This document shows positions 34,065 through 44,834 of a stretch of 64,000 nt of DNA, one piece after another. Source of the DNA: Crambe crambe (Eukaryota; Porifera; Demospongiae; Poecilosclerida; Crambeidae); contig OZ004583.1 in NCBI GenBank assembly GCA_963924555.1, positions 9,004,582 to 9,068,581 of the forward strand. Reading direction: 5' to 3'. The first letter of the stretch is position 1. Every line of letters starts with the position of its first letter. The position numbers were made by a program, and so were the translations under genes. The notes beneath the pieces are model-generated. The model did not search any database and was not told the origin of the DNA. It worked only from the letters and a program-made list of their open reading frames with translations.

Positions 34065-37000
34065 ATGTTTTCCTTCTTTCGTTTTGCTTTGCTTGGCTTG
34101 TGTTTGTCTCTGCTGTATCAGTGTAGTGGTGATGGGTGGAAGGAGGGAGAGGAGACACAGACCAACAAGACCAGCTGTAATCTAGCTGTCAAACACCTCC
34201 TGCTCGGCCACTTGAGGAAGACGAGACTATGGAGGAGAGTAGTGGGAGAAACTCGCCACTCCAGAGGAAAGGGCAGACCAGCTTGGTTCCTGTTGGGCAT
34301 CCTGTTACTCTCTGGGGATGTGGAGTTGAATCCTGGACCCAAGACTGGAGCAGCTGATAAAAAAGGTATTATAACAGCTGCACCACACATACTTTGTTTT
34401 GACAATAAATTATGCAGTACCCAAAATCAGTGATATAATTTTCCTTCCAATCCTGAATTGGTTTGAAGTGGGTATGGCTCTGGATTTAGAGGAGTACGAG
34501 TTGAAAGTGATAGAAGTAGATCACAAAAGTGTGAAGAGGCAGAAGATGGAGATGTTGCAATTATGGCTGGACCAAGGAGAAGATGTCACTTATGAGGCTC
34601 TAGCCAAAGCACTTGTGATTACTAGTAACATACAAGCTGCACTCAAGTTGTATCATACCAGAGGTAAGCTACCATTTTGTTACTATAGTTCCAGTAGCTG
34701 TTTACAGTCATAAAAATCTAAGACCAGAAACTAATGATCAATAAAAAGTGGCCTAACTAGATGAATGCAATGCATTGTGGGGAGAGCCTGAGCTAAATGT
34801 GATGTGTGTTCCTTTAGCATGAGTGAAACAGTGAGAATGGCCTCTCTTTTCTGAAGACAAACTCTGGTTTGCATTCTCCCTCAGGATTTGGAGCCTGGCC
34901 TCTCTTTCCTTAGCTGTCTCTGACATCAATAACCGCTGACTTGCACTCTCCCTCAAGTGCTCCAACATAGCCATCTTTTCTCTGTAGCTGTGTTTTGAGC
35001 TTACCTTATCTTGTACCCTTCGTTTTCCTTCTTCAAAAGCATGCTGAGCTCTCTCCCACTCCCTTTTGTGTCTGGCTTTAAGAGGGGGTTCCCTGGCTAA
35101 AAATTCTGCACTAAAAAAAAATTGGATTACTCATTAAGCGTAATGTGTATTGGCATGAAATTAAGTATGCTATTTCAATGATAGTTGGAGTACTTACACA
35201 CCAAAAAGTGGGTGTGGCTTAAGAATTGAGGCCCCAAAATATTGTGTTCAAGCAAAAATGAAGACCACCGTTAGGGCCAGTAATAACTCAGGAAAAAATT
35301 GTGGTAAAATTTCATCACTTTACACAGTGCTAATTATGTAAAAGGATGCGGCTTTCCTTTTTCCATAGCAAGCAACACACACTAAATCATTTTTTAGTAA
35401 TTCACTAATGTTTCAATGTACCTTTCAGTACTTTAGAGAGCTACATACAGAGCTTGTAAAGATTGATATCTTAACTTTAAAAAAATTTTTTTATAAAGTT
35501 ATCATTGCCCCAAGAAGCCAATTTTTCACCCTTTAGGGTATACAGCTACTATCATAGCGCCTTCACAAGTGGTCATTAATTAAAAATTTAATAGTTTAAT
35601 TATGTAATGTAGAGGCTTCAAATTTGGCTTCAACTTAGCTATAAGATGAAACTAAGCAATGAATTCTTTTATCTGCATTGGTATGGAGGAAGGGAAGGGC
35701 TAAAACCAGAATGCTAATACAGAGCAAGTTTTGGACCCAGGGAACCCCCCTTAATTCTTTAGTAGCTAGCTAGCAAATGAAAATTTATCTAGCGAGCAAA
35801 CGATGGGCACACATGCACAAGGATTCACCCGAGGGTAGCAAAAACCATGTTATTAGAACATACAACACCAACCCACTAGTGTGGGGCTTGCTCAGGCTCG
35901 AAATCTTTGCTTGTTATCATATGTCTAAAGAATGTGTATGGAAATGCATAATTCATGGTGAACAGTGCACAGGAGAAAATTACCTGCTAGCTAGCCATTA
36001 AAGTATCTACAGTTTTGTATTTTGTTGTTGTTGTTTTTTCATAAATGCAACAGGTTGCTTTGAATTGGAAATAATATTGGATTATTTTTATAACAACGCT
36101 TCTACCAAAAGTCTCGATTCACTCATAACTGAAAGTGAAGGTTCTATTCTTGCGAGAGAAATTGATCTGAAGAAGAAAATCGTTCTTGGTCTGACTGAAC
36201 TGGAAAGAGAAGAATTATGCAAAGGCTATGGTGGCAATGAAATGATTAAAAAATCACAAATCATTGAAAAATGGAAAGAGAAGAAAGGAAAGTGTGCCAC
36301 ATATAGAGAACTTATCAAAGATGCTTGCAAACATCAGCAAATTAAAGTAGCTGAAAAGGTAAGAGAGATATCTACTTTGGACATGGACTCTGAAGCTTTT
36401 GATACGTACCATAGCTACCTTTCTGAAGCTTACACTGAAGAATCACATCCTTCCAAGCATCAGTGGCCTGGAATCCATCATGATTCTTACGTGGACCAAG
36501 TTCTATACAAATTGAACGGAGCAAAAGAATCCGAGGAATCACAGGGACATCAGGTTCCACTCAAATTGGATGAAATTTTCGATGAAACTAGAAGAGTTAT
36601 CCTTATAGAAGGAGTTGCTGGTTCAGGTAAGACCACTCTCCTCTGGCACGTCTGTAAGCAGTGGGCACTTGGCAAACTATTCAATCAGTTCAGCCTGATG
36701 ATTCACATTTCTTTGAATGACCCTGCTTTAAAGGAAGTGAATGATCTAGCTGACTTCATACCTTATCCAGATGAACCCCTACAGCATGCAGTGGCAGAGA
36801 GTATCATCAAATGCAAGGGTAGAAATGTGTGTTTTGTTCTTGATGGTTGTGATGAGGCACCAAATTCTTTATGGAATGGATTCCTAAAAAAATTCCTACA
36901 AAATAAAGCCATGCTTCCTCAGTGTACAATTTTACTAACTTCAAGGCCATCAACTCGACTCAAGCAGCATCACATTCCTCATGACAAAGTATTGTTGAAA

Positions 37001-38758
37001 GGTTGCATATCTGGTGATATTTTCAAGATTATTCTGCAAAAAAATGTAGAGAAAAGGAAGAGAATTGAACGCTTATTAGAGATGAACCCTAACCTCTGTG
37101 CATTGTGTGACCTTCCCATTAATGCTATCATACTGATATTCATCCACGAGATGGTGAATGAAGAGAACACACCTAAGACTCGCACAGACCTCTTCAATAT
37201 GTTGGTCTGCAATTTTATAGTGAGACATTTACAGACACGAACTAAATATGAGGAAAAACAGATACAAAATTTGGACCGTGATTTGCCACCAGACGTAAAG
37301 GATACTCTTAATGAACTCTGCCTTCTAGCTTTCAACGCTTCTGTTTCTGGCAAGAGAAAAATGAGTTATCATGATTTAGAAGAATTTGGTATGAAAAAAC
37401 CTGATGAAAGTTTTGGATTACTTGAGATTATTCATGAGAAAACAGTGTATGGTCCAGGTTTTTACTACAGCTTCCCTCACTTGTCAATCCAGGAGTTCCT
37501 GGCTGCACTTCACATCAAGAGGATGAGAAATGACTCTAAATGGGATGAGAATAAAGAAGCTTCGGCCATCGAGAACTTCTTGAATGAAGACCCTCTTAAT
37601 CCTATAATAACTTTCCATGCTGGCTTAACCAAACTTAAAAATGAGAAAATTCGAATTCTTCTTTTTAAGGTAGCTGACTTAGAAGATTTCACAAGATTCG
37701 AACATGTGACAAGTAAGTCCAATGACACCAGGCGTCTAATCCTTACATTATTGAATTGTATGTATGAGTGCCAAGATGAAAACTTGGCCAAGGAGTTCAA
37801 TCCACGAAGAAATAAATTTTTGCAACAGTATGAAAATACTATTGTACAAAAACCTGAGGACAGATATAAATATAAAGCCATTTCTTTTGCATATCTTACT
37901 TTGTATCCATCAGATTGTCTATCCATTGGCTACTATGCCAGACTCATTTTAGAGAAAAAAGAAGTGGATGTTATATTTCAAATTGATCTGACTCACTGCA
38001 ATATTAATAGTCTTTGCATCGAAGCCTTTTCTGAGGAAATTAAGAAAGTTTCTGAGCCTGTCGACCCACGCATTAAACTGGACTTATGTAGAAATTTTCC
38101 TTCAGTTACCTCTAGTAATAGAGTCATTTCATCAGTTAAAACCTTGCTAACACAACCACCCCACATAGTAGACGTTCTTAATTTAAGCGGAAACGTTCTT
38201 GACATACCTGCTACTTTGAAATCAATTATAGAAGCATTGGCTAATGGCTCATCTCTGAAAGTTCTTCGTATAGAAGATTGTGGTTTTAATTATACTCACA
38301 TACACTATTTGATTCTTCTCTTACACATTGATCGCCTTGAGGTATTAAGCCTAGGTGGTAGCAACCTTGGATGTGCGGCTACTCTTCTTAGCGAAGCAGT
38401 AAGGCTCAGTGATCAATTACAATCACTAATTCTACACAATTGCAATATCGATGATGAAGGTCTCAATTCCTTAGCTCAAGCAATAAAGGAAAGCAGCTTT
38501 TTTATTCAATTGGATATTTCACGTAACCCAAAAATGACAGTTTCTGGAGTGCATAAATTTTTGGAGACAATTGCTATCTGCACATTGCGAATAGTTCATA
38601 TCGATAAAATACTTTTAGATGAGAATAATAAGACTTTAATTGCAAGCATCAACAGTATCAGAAAAGGGCCAAAACTTTATGTTGATAGTTACCGTGATGA
38701 TGAACATTTAATACGTGGTACAGTGGTTAATATCAAACCAAGTGTAGTTCAAAGGTAG
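34065..38758 (+). CDS. NLR4: 2A leader - two death folds - NACHT - LRR receptor, apparently intact
   Basis: Exons 34065-34365 (leader, GDVELNPGP at 34314-34340), 34418-34663 (death domain), 36054-38758 (second death-like fold, NACHT, LRR, ending KPSVVQR). The leader starts MFSFFRFALLGLCLSLLYQC. NACHT motifs: GVAGSGKTTL near 36611 and VCFVLDGCDE near 36824. Over the 897 residues of the large exon I find only five differences from NLR1 (S/T, V/A, R/H, Y/N, N/S); even the intron is nearly identical. Unlike NLR1 the start region is complete, so this is the likely functional member of the pair. Probable route: cytosolic sensing with death-fold signalling after 2A skipping, or secretory targeting without skipping; the function is inference from the 2A and NLR families. 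Confidence 0.9.
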
Positions 38759-39126
38759 ATTGCTATATCTTCTTTTTTTTTTGATGTTTTACGTAACCTT
38801 TAGTTGTTATCATTTCCCAGTAGCTAGTAGCTATCACCTTGTGCAATTATTCTGTAAATTATAGTGTTTGCCATTGGTAAATTTTGTCTGTATGAATTGT
38901 TGCCATTGCGAACAGGGTCTGGAAATGAAAATGTGGGAGGTGAACATAATATCTATTAGCAGATGTGATCACAATAATGTTCTGACCAGCTGTGTGCACT
39001 AATTACTTTCATGGTGGCAAAGATCCTTGTTGGTGCTTCTTTCACTTTCAAGTCAATATCATAAGCAAAATTAATGTACTAGTCCTGAAGACCAAACAAG
39101 TGAATAACTTCAATAGGCTTGCTGTG
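38759..39126 (+). other. NLR4 3' flank, no gene seen
   Basis: Nearly the same as 12799-13185, with small indels, and with the same junction TGTGATCATGGCAGTCC into IQSEC sequence. Confidence 0.6.
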
Positions 39127-41216
39127 ATCATGGCAGTCCTAGAGTGAGTCAAAGCTTGAAGATTCTATGTTTCTATTTGATCTTTCAGGTCTTTGGTAGA
39201 AAGGACTCACATGGGAGACAAACCCATCGACGAGGCTCTCAGAGAGTTCCAGCAGCTCTTCAGAATGCCTGTGAGGCTTGATATGCAATACACATTGAAC
39301 CAGCTTGCTGCATTCAAATCACATTTCAGCTCTGTCCAATAGTAATGTTACAGTAACATGGCAGAATTTTAGTCATCAGGGCCATAGCAAGATGCAGATA
39401 GATTACTGTAGGATTACTAAAAGATGCAGATAGATTACAGTAGGATTACTGATGTATGTATCTAGTTACTAGCTGATACTGTTCACACAGTGTTGAACAT
39501 CATATCATTTCTCCTTGAATTCTGTGTAGGGAGAAGCTCAGAAGATAGATAAGATTATGGAGGTAGCTATTTGCGTTGGAGTTCTACAGGAGACACAAGT
39601 GTGATCTCAGCCACTTTGTCCTTTGCAGAGAGGTTGTCCTTTTCTCAGAAGTTAATATGAAAGGGGCCCAAAAGAATATCCTTCGTTGGGAGATTGTCCT
39701 TTCTTGGAGGGTCCTTATCAGAGGTTTCCAGTAATTATATGTATTTGCCATGCCCTCAGGCACTAACAATGATGAGAACTTCCCAGATGACGTCCTCCTG
39801 GACATCTTTGATAGAATCCAAGTGGTGAGTGCATCCCACATCTAAATATCCTTCTTGTGTTGCTGCTATGCAAAATACTCAAATGAAATTGGACCTGATC
39901 TTTTAATGATATTCATGATCACTGGAAGCTATTCATTGCATGTGTTTATACAGTGCATATGTAATTAATATGACAGTATTAAGCATAATCATTACGTGAC
40001 TCCCACAGTCGGCATGGTTGTAAGAACACTGTATTGAGAATGACAATGATATTTTTCCCCCCTCTCCTACAGACCGAATTTGAAACTGGAAGAGACCACA
40101 CCCATGTTGTAGCCGATATCGAGAAGCAGATTACAGGATCAACGATTCAAGTGAGTCTACACGGTATCCTAGTACTGAATACTCAGTAGACCTTTGCAGT
40201 TATCCAGAATGTGATTAAAAAATTCACATCCTTACTCCTGAGTGAGGCACTAGTGGGTAACTTATTTATCTGTTTATTTTTCTGGCCTGCAGAAGTTGTC
40301 CACTCCTCAGCGTTATCTGGTGCACCGTTTAAACGTGACGGAGTTACAGGAGTTGAACGCTCGACCAAGCTTCAGGACAAAACACAGACGAACAATCTTC
40401 TTCTTCAACGACATCATGGTGGTCTGCAAGAGAAGACATCATCAAGAATACGCCTTCAAGGAGTCCTTCTCTCTCCTTGGCATACTCCCAGTCAAGTTTG
40501 AAAAACACCATAAGTACTTTTAACAGGAGCATCCATACCCCAATGAATAAGGTAAACGAAGGACAACCTTAAAGTACCTTTGTATATACAAAACAACCTC
40601 AAAAAGAGGACAACCTCTCTACAAAGGACAAAAGCCTGGGTCCCAAGTGTGTCCGTTACAGGGTCTGAGGTGTGCAAATTGACCTTGATCAACAAGTGTG
40701 CATATTTTGCTATTGCCATGGCCTTTAACCGTTCTATTGCACCTTTCCTGCTCAGATTACAAGTGTGGTATTCAGCTGCATGCTGTGGACAGAGACACCC
40801 CTTACCAGTTCAATTGTGACTCTTCCAGTGATAGGGAACACTTGGTCCAATGCCTCGAGATAATCGTAATGCAGGCAAGTTCAAAGTTCAAAGTACAACT
40901 TAGTGCATGAAAGAGGACAATCTAAAAGTACCTTTGTATTTACACTCTATACAAAATAACCTCCAAAAGAGGACAACCTCTCTACAAAGGACAGTAATAG
41001 GCAGTAATAATGCTTGAAATATGAGATTTTATGTTTAAATCTGTTCTCTTCTTTATCGAACAGCTCAAAGTGTTGGACAGTGAGAGAATTGCCGAGCTGG
41101 GTAACACCCTCTCCACCAACACCAACAAGCAGGAACTGGACGCAGGTGGTCACACACGAACAAAAAAGCACACCCTTTCATGTGACGCTGGTGACCTCAT
41201 TTCCTCCGTAAACCTA
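39127..41216 (+). pseudogene. IQSEC duplicate D (Sec7 end and PH exons)
   Basis: Starts at the same breakpoint as copy B (ATCATGGCAGTCC). Exon copies at about 39190-39271, 39529-39600, 39762-39825, 40073-40150, 40293-40509, 40757-40875 and 41064-41216. The large Sec7 exon is again truncated and joined to MITE sequence (GACACAAGTGTGATCTCAGC), as in copy B, so B and D share a damaged ancestor. The copy ends abruptly inside the exon at TCCTCCGTAAACCT, where it joins an NLR LRR fragment. Confidence 0.85.
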
Positions 41217-41437
41217 TTTGGTTCTTCTCTTATGCCTTGATTGTCTTGAGGGATTATACCTAAGTGGCAATCTTGGAAGTGTGATGCCTCTTCTTAGTGA
41301 AGCAGCAAGGCTCAGTAAACGATTACATATACTATAATTACAAGTATTAAAAAGCTCAGAAAATTCCAGAACTTGGTTGCTGTGATTTAATGCATCCTAC
41401 TACAGTGTTGTATATTGAACCAAGTATTGCTCAAAGG
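41217..41437 (+). pseudogene. NLR LRR-end fragment
   Basis: ATTTGGTTCTTCTCTTATGC and GGCAATCTTGGAAGTGTGAT match the LRR part of NLR2 near 21215-21300. The fragment has deletions and ends with a KPSVVQR-like tail (CCAAGTATTGCTCAAAGGTAG). The 3'-flank block follows (CCTGGAAATGAAAATGTGAA at 41770). It marks a deleted NLR after copy D. Confidence 0.8.
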
Positions 41438-42369
41438 TAGAATTTTTGAAGGTTTAATTTTATTCATCTAGTACTGTTATAATCTTTTGTCAAGCTGTTT
41501 ATCTGTGTACAGAAGTTTTTTTCTATGAATTTTTCCATAGCAATTATACTATTGCCATGAGCTAACACCTGCTGAACCATAAAGAGGAAGTACCAGCTGC
41601 ATGTATAGGAGTGTAATCAGACTCCCAAACAACAATTGCAGCTACTAGCTGCATTTTTTTTTTTTTTTTTTTTTTTTTTGCAAAACATCAAGTGGGCATG
41701 TCCAAAGGGTGTAAAAATTTTTCTGGCATGCAAGTGCGCTGCCCTACTGAAGATAGAACCCTGAAGAGGCCCTGGAAATGAAAATGTGAAAGACATACTT
41801 ATCAGCATTAAAGGAACACCATCTTATGCAATGTTCTGACTAGCTGTGAGCACTAATTAGTTTCATGGTGGCAAAGATCTTGTTTCACTTTCAAGTCAAT
41901 GTCATAAGCAAAATTAATATACTAGCTATAGTCCTGAAAACCAAACAAATATTAATAGGTTTGCTGTGATCACATCTGGAATTAGTCTGCGAGGTGCCTT
42001 AAAAGGGATGACTGCATGTTGGGCCAGGTCCCACTCAACTTCAAATGGATATTATGGATAGCAATACGGAAGTAAATAATGCAAAATTAATATTGAAAGG
42101 TACTATGGTCTAGCTATGATGAGTCATTGACTCGTTAACTAACAAGCTGTATAGAGCTAAACATATACAATAACATGTACATGACACTATACATAGAGTT
42201 CACTCCTATAAAAGTCTAAGACCAGGTTTATAATGGGTGACACCCATTATGAGTTGGTCACCCATTATATAGTTAGCTGGTCTGATAATTTCACTTGATA
42301 TAGTTATTGACTCTTTCTCTTTCTTCATGAAGTCAATTCTAAAGGAGAGACTGTTTGTATCTCTGGTTT
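41438..42369. other. Gene-free stretch
   Basis: NLR-type 3' flank to about 41965, where the flank runs on past TGCTGTGATCACATCTGG without IQSEC sequence, so it shows the unduplicated state of that junction. A T-run lies at 41657-41680. Near 42205 the block CTATAAAAGTCTAAGACCAG matches the TATA region of the Cys-rich genes. No coding region is supported. Confidence 0.5.
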
Positions 42370-42925
42370 CCAAGGTTTTGGCGATGAGAACACACCCTCA
42401 CACAGAGGTACACAGAGGTGCTTCAGTGGAATAGTCTGTCAATCTCTCTGCGGCAGTCGATGTTATACTCGTTCCACTCAAAGATGCTTCATGTTTGCAG
42501 ATCCGGGCAGGCCTTGTGCGTTCATCAGTGTTACACTCCTTCTTCACAGAGATGCTTGAGTGGTACAGTTTGTCCATCTGGTCAACTTTTATGCAATTAT
42601 CGCTGTTACAGACCCACCACTCAGAGATGCTTCAGTGGAAGGATAGTGAGTGCATCCAATCAGCTTTTATGTGGCAGCCGATGTTACAATCCTCATTTGC
42701 AAAGATGTCTTGGTGGAGGGTCTTGGTGGAGGAATTATCTGTGCATCCAATCAACATTCACAGAGATGTCTCGCTGGAGGAAGAGTTTGTGCCTCTGGCC
42801 AGATCTTGTGTGGTGGTCGCGTCGGTGTACACTCCATCTACACAGCTACAGAGATGGGAGTCTCACCAGCATTTGTATTGTCGTCAGTGCTACAATCCCT
42901 TGACTCAAAAATGTTATCCATGATC
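42370..42925 (+). pseudogene. Broken copy of the cysteine-rich repeat gene
   Basis: In shifting frames this stretch matches the modules of the intact gene at 43461 (AATCTCTCTGCGGCAGTCGA, GGCAGGCCTTGTGCGTTC, CAGAGATGCTTGAGTGG). About seven to nine modules are recognisable, the signal peptide is missing and frame is lost repeatedly. Its TATA-like block survives near 42205. Confidence 0.75.
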
Positions 42926-43385
42926 ATCAACAAGGTGCATTATTTCGCGCATGCGCGTGAGGACTACTCTAGCTAGCTAGCTAGCTCTTTGCTCAGCCCA
43001 AAATTATGCTCAGCCTTTTGTTGTCAGTGGAACGGCTGCGTCTACCAGGTTCCAACAGTACGGAAGTACCTAGCTAATATTGCAATTCTTGAAAAGCCAC
43101 TGGCGGTGAGGGGCGGCCCCTCCAGACTTTTGATGAATCTGCCTTCTCAGCTAGCAATACGGAAGTAGCTTATTGCAAATTAATCTTTAAAGGTGCGAAG
43201 CTACCTGGCGACTCCACGACTTCAATGTAGTCTAAGCAGTAAGGAAGTAATAGTGTCAATAGTGCGAATATTGAAAAGGTGCTAGTACATGTGGTCTGTG
43301 CTGATAACTTCCTTTATGCTATATTGTGGTTTGTGATGTCCAATTGATTTTTAAAACTCTTATCATGATGTCATAGCATTCATAC

Positions 43386-43420
43386 CACTATAAAAGTCTA
43401 AGACCAAGCTCAATTTCTTG
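43386..43420 (+). promoter_or_regulatory. TATA-type core promoter of Cys-rich gene 1
   Basis: CACTATAAAAGTCTAAGACC lies about 70 bp before the ATG at 43461. The same arrangement (CCACTATAAAATAAGACC, then AATTTCTTGCAG) precedes gene 2 at 49314. Conservation of the TATA box and the next 25-30 bp supports a core promoter. Confidence 0.6.
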
Positions 43421-43460
43421 CAGAAAGTTTCATCAGTAAACGTCAAGCTTTGAAATCAAG

Positions 43461-44693
43461 ATGAAGAACATCATCACATTTTCACTCCTTGTGTTTGGTG
43501 TGCTGTTATTGCATGGACAGACTTGCACTGCAATAGTTTGTGGGTCTCAGCAGCAATTGTGTGGTTCTCGTTGCTACACTCCCTCCACACAGACATGCTT
43601 CAGTGGAATAGTCTGCACACGTGGTCAATCTCTCTGCGGCAGTCGATGCTATACTCGTTCCACTCAAAGATGCTTTGCTGGAGGAATTGTTTGCAGATCT
43701 GGGCAGGCCTTGTGTGTTCGTCAGTGTTACACTCCTTCTTCACAGAGATGCTTGAATGGTCTAGTTTGTCAATCTAGTCAACGTTTATGCGGCTCTCGAT
43801 GTTACAACCCCCTCACTCAGAGATGCTTCAATGATAGGATAGTGTGTACATCTGGCTACCTCTTGTGTGGCAGCCGGTGCTACAATCCTCGTTCGCAGAG
43901 ATGTCATGGTGGAAGGATAGTCTGTGCATCCAGTCAACTTTTATGTGGCAGTCGTTGCTACACACCTCGTTTGCAGAGATGTCTTAGTGGGGGGATAGTC
44001 TGTGGAGCCAGTCAACTTTTATGTAATGGTCGATGCTACACACCTCGAACTCAAAGCTGCTTCGTTGGTGGAAGAGTTTGCTCATCTGGTCAGGATTTAT
44101 GTGGCAGCAGGTGCTACAACCCTTCTTCACAGAGCTGCTTCGTTGGTGGAAGAGTTTGTACATCTGGTCAAGCTTTATGTGGTAGTCGATGCTACAATCC
44201 TTCTACACATAGGTGTCTCAGTGGTGGTTTGGTGTGTCTATCTGGTCAACAATTGTGTGGATTTCGATGCCACAATCCCGCCACTCTGACCTGTTTTAAC
44301 AACCAGACTCTCTGCAGCGGTAGTCGACGTTTATGTGGTAGCCGATGCTACAGTCCCTCCACTCAGAGATGCTTCAATAACAGGATCGTATGCAGCACTC
44401 GTGAACGTTTATGTGGCAACCGATGCTACAACCCATCCTCACAGAGATGTTTTGGTGGAGGGATAGTGTGTTCTTCCAGTCAGCGTCTATGTGGAAGTCG
44501 GTGCTACACGCCTACTTTACAGAGATGTCTTGCTGGAGGAAGAGTTTGTTCCTCTGGCCAGCTCTTGTGTGGTGGTCGGTGTTACACTCCTTCTAGACAG
44601 AGATGTTTCCCTGGAGGAGTGGTTTGCAGTTCTAACCAGCACTCGTGTTGTCGTCAATGCTACAATCCCTCAACACAAAGATGTTTTCCATGA
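43461..44693 (+). CDS. Secreted cysteine-rich 15-module repeat protein 1
   Basis: 410 residues in a single exon. A signal peptide (MKNIITFSLLVFGVLLLHGQ, then TCTA) is followed only by about 15 tandem modules of some 26 residues. Each fits C-x6-C-x3-C-x7-C, as in VCTSGQALCGSRCYNPSTHRC, with GG(I/R/L) linkers. The last module has CC instead of CG and ends RCFP. Expected product: an extracellular, disulfide-rich, repetitive protein, possibly matrix or mucus-like, or a secreted defence protein. The CGxxxYxP pattern recalls galaxin-like repeats of coral skeletal matrix, but galaxins carry paired Cys, so this is a resemblance only. NLR5 lies 142 bp downstream on the same strand. Confidence 0.85.
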   Translation: MKNIITFSLLVFGVLLLHGQTCTAIVCGSQQQLCGSRCYTPSTQTCFSGIVCTRGQSLCGSRCYTRSTQRCFAGGIVCRSGQALCVRQCYTPSSQRCLNGLVCQSSQRLCGSRCYNPLTQRCFNDRIVCTSGYLLCGSRCYNPRSQRCHGGRIVCASSQLLCGSRCYTPRLQRCLSGGIVCGASQLLCNGRCYTPRTQSCFVGGRVCSSGQDLCGSRCYNPSSQSCFVGGRVCTSGQALCGSRCYNPSTHRCLSGGLVCLSGQQLCGFRCHNPATLTCFNNQTLCSGSRRLCGSRCYSPSTQRCFNNRIVCSTRERLCGNRCYNPSSQRCFGGGIVCSSSQRLCGSRCYTPTLQRCLAGGRVCSSGQLLCGGRCYTPSRQRCFPGGVVCSSNQHSCCRQCYNPSTQRCFP

Positions 44694-44769
44694 TTAGAAG
44701 GACATTATACGTATGAACACTGATATTGATTCTTACATTTTTGCTTTAATAGATTGCTAATTAATCAAA

Positions 44770-44834
44770 AATGGGTGGGGCTCATAATTTCTGAGCATGC
44801 GCGTGAGAAATGCGGGGGCGAGATTCAAGCCAAG
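44770..44834 (+). promoter_or_regulatory. Upstream element of NLR5
   Basis: AATGGGTGGGGCTCATAATT then GAGCATGCGCGTGAGAAATG, a single unit of the block that occurs three times before NLR1, NLR2 and NLR4. A matching copy survives at 50785-50850 before the NLR remnant. Confidence 0.5.

Noticed and set aside
43523-44697. Second-frame open frames across the Cys-rich genes (also 49562-50748)
   Set aside because: Shadow frames arising from the module periodicity; the signal peptide and conserved Cys pattern exist only in the main frame.
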